Positions 1 through 5,519 of a stretch of 11,967 nt of DNA are shown one piece after another. The DNA comes from CAYZAK01 sp964476445. GTDB taxonomy: Bacteria; CG03; SLGR01; JAGXOG01. The stretch lies in the NCBI GenBank assembly GCA_964476445.1, contig CAYZAK010000048.1:1-11967 (forward strand), read 5' to 3'. Position 1 is the first letter of the stretch, and each line of letters opens with the position of its first letter. The notes under the pieces were generated by a model. That model was not told the DNA's origin. It did no database searches and saw nothing but the letters and a program-made list of their open reading frames with translations. A program made the position numbers and the translations under genes.

Positions 1-265
1 CGTCTGGTACTGACTCCCTGAATGTATGATTCCATCAAAGCAAGGCATAATGCTCCTGGATTTGTAGCCATTTCTTTGTCCATTACGGCCAGGAGTACGC
101 TCATGCCATCCATCCTGTAAATACTCGGTTATTTCTTTTTGGAGTATCTCCTGGCACAGATTTTCTATCAGCTTTTGCAAACCCTCGGGGTTATCCGACA
201 CCAGTACTGTGGTACAGTGAAACAGTCCGTCCACTTCACTTTTTGCCAAACTTTTCTTGGGTCAT
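1..265 (-). pseudogene. Decayed IS256/Mutator-family transposase, 5' part
   Basis: Read on the minus strand from ATG at 265, behind an AAGGAGG Shine-Dalgarno site at 274-280, the frame gives MTQEKFGKK and then a stop. The rest of the N-terminal region continues in another frame as DNPEGLQKLIENLCQEILQK, then WHERTPGRNGQRNGYKSR, the hallmark N-terminal segment of IS256/Mutator transposases. After a further frame change at about position 54 it reads ALMESYIQGVSTR, a conserved family motif that normally lies some 45 residues further on than GYKSR. The copy therefore has a frameshift near the start and an internal deletion plus frameshift, and cannot make an active enzyme. It runs off the left edge, so the DDE catalytic core is not visible. 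The family call rests on recalled motifs; no alignment was run. Confidence 0.85.
199..225. repeat. Copy 1 of IS-end-like direct repeat
   Basis: The block CACCAGTACTG-TG-GTACAGTGA-A-ACAG matches the block at 348-370 apart from a 2-base and a 1- or 2-base insertion, in the same orientation. It sits inside the N-terminal coding region of the broken transposase, exactly where the reading frame is disturbed. A captured or re-inserted element end is one explanation. Confidence 0.7.
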
Positions 266-347
266 TTGTTTAACCTCCTTTAGGTTAATTTCTACACCTT
301 CAAGGTTAACAATGGCCCACTTTTTTTCAAGGAACTAATTGTAAATT

Positions 348-370
348 CACCAGTACTGGTACAGTGACAG
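348..370. repeat. Copy 2 of IS-end-like direct repeat, with 12 bp palindrome
   Basis: The block CACCAGTACTG-GTACAGTGA-CAG is nearly identical to 199-225. It contains the perfect 12 bp palindrome ACCAGTACTGGT at 349-360. Its position outside the transposase start fits the terminal inverted repeat of the element. Confidence 0.7.
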
Positions 371-430
371 AAACTATTTTATATCATCAGGGATTTTTAG
401 CAGAAATATAAAAGTTTTAAAGAGATTAAA

Positions 431-904
431 ATGAAAAAAATAATTATTTTAAGTTTAGGTTTACTTTTAATTATAATAAGTAACGTAAAAGCAAACCGGG
501 AAGATACTAATTTAATTGAGCAGAAGATTAAAATAGAAAGGAAAATAGAGAAAGATATTAATGAAAGTGTTAAAAAAATAATTGGCCCTGATAAAACCCA
601 AGTAACAGTAAATGTAAATCCCGATACAGAAATTTTTAAAAAGGACCGGGTATTTGAAGTAAAGAATATAAAAGTTAATTTACTCATTTCTAAAGAAGTT
701 AATGACCAAAAATTAATGACTTTAGAAAATATAATAAATGATATGTTAGATTTAAATACCGAAAGAGGCGATAAATTAACGTTAAAACGTGCGGATTTTT
801 ATCAACCGAAATTGAGTTTTATAAAAAATCCTTTTATGTGGAGTTCAATAGTATTGGTAATAATATATATTTTCACACTAGGATTTAAGAGGAGTAACCA
901 TTGA
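431..904 (+). CDS. FliF C-terminal-domain-like small membrane protein
   Basis: A 157-residue protein. It starts at ATG 431 after a weak AAAGAGAT site. Residues 1-21 form a hydrophobic signal sequence (KKIIILSLGLLLIIIS) ending near NVKA. Residues 28-66 (KIERKIEKDINESVKKIIGPDKTQVTVNV) and 78-124 (IKVNLLISKEVNDQKLMTLE, then DLNTERGDKLTL) resemble the two halves of the conserved C-terminal periplasmic region of FliF, the flagellar MS-ring protein. In particular they recall the 'GPGKVVVRV' and 'DEERGDTVTV' motifs. The variable stretch between the halves is only about 12 residues here, far shorter than in FliF. Residues 135-151 form a transmembrane helix followed by a short basic tail, so the domain would be periplasmic and anchored by its C-terminus. 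No flagellar gene is nearby, so it is probably a repurposed ring-type module. It overlaps the next gene by four bases. The FliF resemblance is from motif memory and needs a profile search. Confidence 0.72.
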   Translation: MKKIIILSLGLLLIIISNVKANREDTNLIEQKIKIERKIEKDINESVKKIIGPDKTQVTVNVNPDTEIFKKDRVFEVKNIKVNLLISKEVNDQKLMTLENIINDMLDLNTERGDKLTLKRADFYQPKLSFIKNPFMWSSIVLVIIYIFTLGFKRSNH

Positions 905-2109
905 TAAAAAGTATAAAAATAAAAAAAACTATTACTCAAGTAATGTTAACAGGATTAATTCTTTTTATTTTTGGATGTACCCGAGAAAGTGAAAATGGTC
1001 AAACACCTCTGATGGAGGCAGCGAGAAAAGGAAAAGTAGAAATCGTAAAATCCTTGATAGAAGAAGGTGCAGAAATTAATGCGAAAGATGAAGATGGCTG
1101 GACGGCGCTTATGCTGGCTGCAGTGAAAGGACATCCAGAGGCAGTAACCGCCTTAATAAACGCGGGCGCTGAAGTTTATAAAAAAAGCAAACGACAATTG
1201 CTAATTCCTCGTTACGGCCTGTCCGCAGTTTGCGCAAATAATTATATATATGTACTGGGCGGAAGTTCTCTAAGGGGGATAACAGGAGTTGTAGAGAGAT
1301 ATAATATAAATGATGAAAGAAGTAAATTATTGAATATAAATTTGTTGCCGAGAAGATATCATACGGCTGAGTTATATAATGGAAAAATATATATTATGGG
1401 TGGATATAATTCAAAAAACGAGTTAGTTGATAGTGTAGAGATAGTTGATATTGAAACCGGAAAAGTTAGCTATGGAACACCGCTACCCCGTCCAAGGTAT
1501 TTCGGGGATTCAGTTTTAATAAAAGATAAAATTTATTTTGTAGGAGGCAGTACTTTTGACAAAAAAAGTGTTACAACGGTAGATATATATAATATAAAAA
1601 AAGATAGATGGGAAAAGGGGACTTCTATGCCGGAATCTATTCAGACAGATTTAGTTTACAAGTTCGGCAAAATTTACGCCATAGGGGGATTTAACGGAGT
1701 AAAAGCTGTCAAGGATTTTTTTGTCTTTAATATTAATGATAATAGTTGGGAAAAATTAGATGAATTACCATTTCCGTTAAGTGCCCATAATGCAGTTGCT
1801 GTAGATAACAAAATATACAGTTTTGGAGATTACTATGAGCTGGACAGAATATGGGAATATAATTTTGGCGAAAAGGTATGGGATGTAATTATGTCCCGGG
1901 GAATTCACACTAAAACAGAGCTTCCCAGTGGAGTGGCCAGTTATAAATTTAAATCAGAGCAAATATATTCTCCGAGTCGCCACAACGCTGTTGTAGTTAA
2001 AAATGACAAGATATATATAATTGGCGGCAATAGATCATCTTACGGCTCGTATATCGGGGATATACAGGTAATAGGAATCCAAAAATTAGAAGAAGCCTCA
2101 AGACAATAA
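901..2109 (+). CDS. Lipoprotein with ankyrin repeats fused to kelch propeller
   Basis: A 402-residue protein. It starts at TTG 901, which overlaps the preceding stop as TTGA, with AGAGGAG a few bases upstream; this arrangement implies translational coupling. Residues 11-26 are a hydrophobic signal ending in a lipobox-like FIFGC, so Cys26 is the expected lipidated residue. Residues 33-95 contain two ankyrin repeats (GQTPLMEAARKGKVEIV and GWTALMLAAVKGHPEAV). Residues 100-393 contain six kelch repeats. The turn after the second strand, usually GG, recurs at 120, 167, 215, 262, 309 (FGD in place of GG) and 375. This gives a 47-48-residue period, with one longer interval of 66 before the last blade. 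Trp and Tyr residues sit at the expected later position (RYNIND, VDIYNIKKDRW, FNINDNSW, YNFGEKVW). No catalytic residue pattern is visible. A surface- or periplasm-anchored protein-binding scaffold is the natural inference. Confidence 0.88.
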   Translation: MIKSIKIKKTITQVMLTGLILFIFGCTRESENGQTPLMEAARKGKVEIVKSLIEEGAEINAKDEDGWTALMLAAVKGHPEAVTALINAGAEVYKKSKRQLLIPRYGLSAVCANNYIYVLGGSSLRGITGVVERYNINDERSKLLNINLLPRRYHTAELYNGKIYIMGGYNSKNELVDSVEIVDIETGKVSYGTPLPRPRYFGDSVLIKDKIYFVGGSTFDKKSVTTVDIYNIKKDRWEKGTSMPESIQTDLVYKFGKIYAIGGFNGVKAVKDFFVFNINDNSWEKLDELPFPLSAHNAVAVDNKIYSFGDYYELDRIWEYNFGEKVWDVIMSRGIHTKTELPSGVASYKFKSEQIYSPSRHNAVVVKNDKIYIIGGNRSSYGSYIGDIQVIGIQKLEEASRQ

Positions 2110-2445
2110 CTTTATAGCACAAGGGACAAAAATGTTCTTGAATTGTCTTGCCAAGTTTTGAACCCTCCCCAATATTGGTATAATAACAGCAAAAAATTGG
2201 CAGAACCTAAATAGTTCCTGTTTGATGTTATAAAATGTTTTATGTGTGCACTCATAGTCCTGTGTAAACTTGTTCTATTGCGTATTGTGAAGGTAATGGG
2301 GATAATAGAAGTAATTACAAAAAATGATGTAATAGAATTAGATGTAAGGAAATATATAAAGAAATAAAAATAAATGAAGATAAATAAAATAATTTTGTGC
2401 GGCTCAAAACCCAGCCCTAAAACAAACTCTATATATAATTTATTT
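2110..2445. other. Non-coding stretch with hairpins and isolated promoter
   Basis: This 336 bp gap lies between the kelch gene and the convergent NIF3 gene. It contains an imperfect hairpin at 2120-2140 (CAAGGGACA, AAAA, TGTTCTTG) without a T-run, a second weak hairpin at 2201-2220, and a good extended -10 promoter at 2176-2184. An open frame at 2242-2367 (41 codons; later in-frame starts at GTG 2287 and ATG 2296, ending MGIIEVITKNDVIELDVRKY...) has only a poor ribosome site. It is not recognisable and may be the decayed start of a transposon gene. No RNA gene was recognised. Confidence 0.5.
2158..2184 (+). promoter_or_regulatory. Putative extended -10 promoter
   Basis: TGGTATAAT at 2176-2184 is a perfect extended -10 element (TGn-TATAAT). 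The best -35 candidate is TTGAAC at 2158-2163, at a short 15 bp spacing, which an extended -10 can tolerate. It points into a region with no convincing gene, so it may be a relic of a lost mobile element or drive a small RNA. Confidence 0.4.
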
Positions 2446-3564
2446 TCATAAAACCCGGAAGGGGTTGGTATTAAGTTTGTTTTTAACTATTCGGATATCC
2501 AGATTATTTTCTTTTACCTGTTTTTTTAGATAGTCTGTTAAGGCTTTTTGCATGATTTTTTCGGTGCCGTAATGGCCGGCGTCGATAATATTAAGTCCTC
2601 TGTCTTTGGCGTTTTGTCCGTCGTGGTATTTTATTTCGCCGGTTATGAAAAGATCCGCGCCTTTGGCTGAGGCGCTGTTTATAAAATCATTGCCGCTTCC
2701 CGAACATAGAGCCACCTTTTTAATTTTATTTTCAGGCTCGCCTATTACTTTAACAGTTTTAAGATCAAGTGCTTTCTTAACTTTTTTAGTATATTTTTCT
2801 AATGTGGTTTCTTTTTCCAATTTTCCGATTCTACCCAGCCCTAAAGTTTTACCCCGGTTTTCCACCGGATATATATCATAGGCCACTTCTTCGTAAGGAT
2901 GTGCTTTTAACATTTTCTTTATAACTTTGCTTAGATCTTTTTCCCGGACTATGGTTTCCAACCTGTATTCTTTTACCCTGTTAACCTTGCCCGGAGTACC
3001 CGTATGGGGATTTGTGCCCTGTAATGGTTTAAATGTGCCCGTGCCTTTCTGATAGAAAGAACAGTGGCTGTAATTCCCTATCCATCCCGCCTGGGCATTG
3101 CCTAATGCATCGCGGAGGTCATCAAGCGATTTTTCGGGGACAAATACAACCAGCTTTTTTAAATTTTTGTGCTCGGTAATATTCAGGATACTAGTATCTT
3201 TTATTCCCAGTTTTTCGGCCAAAACATCATTTAACCCCCCGGGAGCTATATCGTAATTTGTATGGGCCGCGTAAAGGGCGATCTCATTTTTTATTGCTTT
3301 TTTTATAATCTGTCCTTTGGGAGTATCGTAGGTAATGGATTTAAGGCCGTTGAATATAAAAGGGTGGTGGGATATAATTAAATCCGCTTTTATATCTATT
3401 GCTTTATCTAAGACGTCTTGGTTTATATCCAGAGTTACCAGAACTTTTTCAACCGGCTGATTATATCCTCCGATCTGCAGCCCGACATTATCCCAGCCTG
3501 CGGCCAGGCCGGTGGAAGCCATTTTCTCTATTAGTTCAGTTACCTGCTGTAATTTTACGCCCAT
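2446..3564 (-). CDS. NIF3/YqfO-like dinuclear metal-binding protein
   Basis: A 372-residue protein. It starts at ATG 3564 behind AGGAGG (3573-3578). It belongs to the NIF3-like family (YqfO/YbgI; often annotated 'Nif3-like dinuclear metal center hexameric protein' or GTP cyclohydrolase I type 2). Visible family motifs are GWDNVGLQIG (24-33), SHHPFIFNGL (65-74, with metal-ligand His66/His67), AAHTNYDIAPGG (99-110, His101 and Asp105), LFITGEIKYHD (305-315) and DAGHYGTE (328-335, His331 and Glu335). Residues about 134-235 form the extra inserted domain of the long YqfO-type members (PII/CutA-like, with NPHTGTPGKVNRV and AHPYEEVAYDIYP). Length and motifs are those of an intact protein. The cellular function of the family is unsettled. 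The usual tRNA methyltransferase (trmK) neighbour is not present on either side. The gene faces away from the divergent gene at 3748. Confidence 0.95.
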   Translation of the reverse strand: MGVKLQQVTELIEKMASTGLAAGWDNVGLQIGGYNQPVEKVLVTLDINQDVLDKAIDIKADLIISHHPFIFNGLKSITYDTPKGQIIKKAIKNEIALYAAHTNYDIAPGGLNDVLAEKLGIKDTSILNITEHKNLKKLVVFVPEKSLDDLRDALGNAQAGWIGNYSHCSFYQKGTGTFKPLQGTNPHTGTPGKVNRVKEYRLETIVREKDLSKVIKKMLKAHPYEEVAYDIYPVENRGKTLGLGRIGKLEKETTLEKYTKKVKKALDLKTVKVIGEPENKIKKVALCSGSGNDFINSASAKGADLFITGEIKYHDGQNAKDRGLNIIDAGHYGTEKIMQKALTDYLKKQVKENNLDIRIVKNKLNTNPFRVL

Positions 3565-3747
3565 TTTTTAGACCTCCTAATTTATAAATTTTACTGGTGT
3601 ATTCAAAAATTCTCTTTTAAATAATATAAAATATTTTCCGCAATTTACAAATATTTACGCCGGTTTTTATTTGAATATAAATTTTAGTATGATAATATTT
3701 GAATTGCAATTACATAATAATACGGAGGATAAATACAAAAATACAAA
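3565..3747. promoter_or_regulatory. Divergent promoter region
   Basis: This very AT-rich 183 bp spacer must carry promoters for both flanking genes. For the minus strand, TTGTAA (plus 3645-3650) and TATTAT (plus 3621-3626) are 18 bp apart. For the plus strand, TTTACG (3654-3659) and TATAAA (3676-3681) are 16 bp apart, and a GATAAT lies at 3691-3696. In such AT-rich DNA these matches are weak evidence. No operator-like inverted repeat stands out. Confidence 0.3.
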
Positions 3748-5484
3748 ATGGATAAAAAAGAACTGGAACTAAAATCTTCGGCCATAACACTTTCGGATAT
3801 GGAAATATTTATATTTCCCGAACTCTTGTATTCGCTGGTCCTGGCAAATATTATGTCTCCAAAATTGTGGGAATGGAAAGACGATCCCTGGTTTGAAGGG
3901 ATACACCGGAAAACGGATACGGGCAAACTTAAAAGATTAAAACAGTACATAATGGATAATTATGTATTTAACCTGGATTTAAATACCTGGGGGTTGACCG
4001 ATAAAGACAGGGAGCTGGAAAGATTTAAAGAATTTATCAGCCCCGAAGAAATTGAAAAGACTAACGCTCTTTTCGGCTATGAAGGGGATAAGTATTATTT
4101 TGATATAGATATACGCCGGCATTTCGGTCTGGATAAGTACAACGACGATGTAATTCCCTACTGGAAGACCGAAACTCTCGAGGCTATGAATGCCTTTAAA
4201 TATAAGGAAGATTATAGGACCGGAGCCGGAGAATGCGTATCCCTGTCGGTACTTTACGCTGCGGCTATGTTTGTAGTGCTGGAGATACCTTTAGAAAAGA
4301 TTTTTCTCATGGCCACACCTTTACACTCCCAGAATTTTATAAATACGGGTGATGGGGCGCTTACCAATAACCGCAGAATTATAACCAAAAGCAAGTGGTT
4401 TAACGGTACGCCTCTATCCATGAAGGCAAGAAGAGCCCTGGAGAATGAACAGGTTACCATGGTTTTTTCTAATTCCGGATATATTCATACCTATTATCCC
4501 GAGGCCACAATAGATAAAGAGCAGTATGGAAAGTTTAAGAAAAATCTAGATTCTTATCTTCGAGCGCCGCTCAATAAAAAGATACTGGGCAGTTTTTTGC
4601 GGGGTAAGACAGATATTCACGAATGTATGCAGTACAGGTACAAGATCAGGGGGAAAGATTACTTTATCGCTCTTGAGAATATTTTTTATTATGAAGAATC
4701 GACCCCTTATTTTTTTACCCACCAGACCCGGGAACATCTTCTAGAAGATATCAATATGGAAGAATTTCACAGCTCAAAACTACCGGACCGGATTGTTTTA
4801 AACGAAATTGAAGATTACATAAAGGATAAAAACATAGACCTGGGCAGCGAGGATGAACTAAAAAAGTTAAGAGAAAAATTTTCTCAGGAATGCGTAAGCG
4901 TTTGTAAATTGCTTAAAGAATTAAAGAACTTTTGCGTAACCGAGCCCCGGTATCCCGACAGCCCGGATAAAAAATTTATAGGGCAAAATTCCAGAATAGA
5001 TTTAAAGCCGGACATGTCCCGGCCGGAGGTGGTAAAAAGACTGGAAAAACTGGCCAAAGATAATTTGACCGCCGAACTTGCTTTTTACGCTTACCGGGAT
5101 GAGAAACACACGGAACCGGAAGTATTTTTAAAAGCTGCTCTTGATAGAAATCCAGTCTCTGTAAAAGCTTTAAAACAAAAAAATACAAATGATATAATAG
5201 CAACTATAAAAAACTTTAAATCTAAATCCATCTATCCTTCGGCCCTGCGGTTAGCTCAGCCCGATGAAGTATATAATTTTAAAACCGGTTCAGGAACAGA
5301 AAAATGTGTCCTTGCGGCAAATATTATCGAAAAGAAAAAAGAGGTTAAAACAGTAAAAATAGAAATTAAAGAAAACAAAACCGTCTTAACCGTTGATAAT
5401 TCTAAATTCCGCTTTCCCGCCGTCAAGGATATCCCGCCCGTGCAATGGACTGTTAAGGACTCCGGAGAGATGGTGAGTAATTGA
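3748..5484 (+). CDS. Transglutaminase/papain-fold-like cytoplasmic protein
   Basis: A 578-residue protein with no signal peptide and no clear transmembrane helix, so probably cytoplasmic. Residues 158-210 resemble the core of a transglutaminase-like (papain-fold) domain. TGAGECVSLSVLYAA puts Cys163 at the start of a helix, as a nucleophile would be. ATPLHSQNFI places His193 at the end of a strand, and Asp202 (TGDGALTNNRR) is a possible third member of a Cys-His-Asp set. The 160 residues before it and the 300 after it match no family I recognise; residues about 380-475 look helical. A peptidase, amidase or protein-crosslinking role is possible but not shown. The visible GGAGG (3724-3728) lies 19 bp before the ATG, unusually far, while an in-frame ATA at 3733 sits 4 bp from it. 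The stop is followed after 35 bp by the kinase gene, so the two may be cotranscribed. Confidence 0.7.
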   Translation: MDKKELELKSSAITLSDMEIFIFPELLYSLVLANIMSPKLWEWKDDPWFEGIHRKTDTGKLKRLKQYIMDNYVFNLDLNTWGLTDKDRELERFKEFISPEEIEKTNALFGYEGDKYYFDIDIRRHFGLDKYNDDVIPYWKTETLEAMNAFKYKEDYRTGAGECVSLSVLYAAAMFVVLEIPLEKIFLMATPLHSQNFINTGDGALTNNRRIITKSKWFNGTPLSMKARRALENEQVTMVFSNSGYIHTYYPEATIDKEQYGKFKKNLDSYLRAPLNKKILGSFLRGKTDIHECMQYRYKIRGKDYFIALENIFYYEESTPYFFTHQTREHLLEDINMEEFHSSKLPDRIVLNEIEDYIKDKNIDLGSEDELKKLREKFSQECVSVCKLLKELKNFCVTEPRYPDSPDKKFIGQNSRIDLKPDMSRPEVVKRLEKLAKDNLTAELAFYAYRDEKHTEPEVFLKAALDRNPVSVKALKQKNTNDIIATIKNFKSKSIYPSALRLAQPDEVYNFKTGSGTEKCVLAANIIEKKKEVKTVKIEIKENKTVLTVDNSKFRFPAVKDIPPVQWTVKDSGEMVSN

Positions 5485-5519
5485 CTTTACCGTAAAACAG
5501 TAATAAAATAATGTGAGTA

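Larger units (their letters stand above)
1..375 (-). mobile_element. IS256-family element remnant, left-end portion
   Basis: The decayed transposase and its upstream leader form the start of an insertion sequence transcribed leftward. The leader between 266 and about 375 carries the Shine-Dalgarno site, a short AT-rich stretch and a 12 bp perfect palindrome (ACCAGTACTGGT, 349-360) in a block that probably belongs to the terminal inverted repeat. The outer boundary near 370-378 is an estimate. The other end lies outside the window, so neither the inverted repeat partner nor a target duplication can be confirmed. Confidence 0.6.

Noticed and set aside
397..687. Minus-strand 96-codon frame opposite the FliF-like gene
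   Set aside because: Its composition is Phe/Ile/Leu/Ser-rich, as expected for a shadow of an AT-rich coding region; the plus-strand frame has a signal peptide, motifs and a coupled downstream gene.
2446..3564. NIF3-like gene as GTP cyclohydrolase in folate synthesis
   Set aside because: The family is often annotated this way, but no folate gene is nearby and the activity is not established for the family, so only the structural family name is kept.
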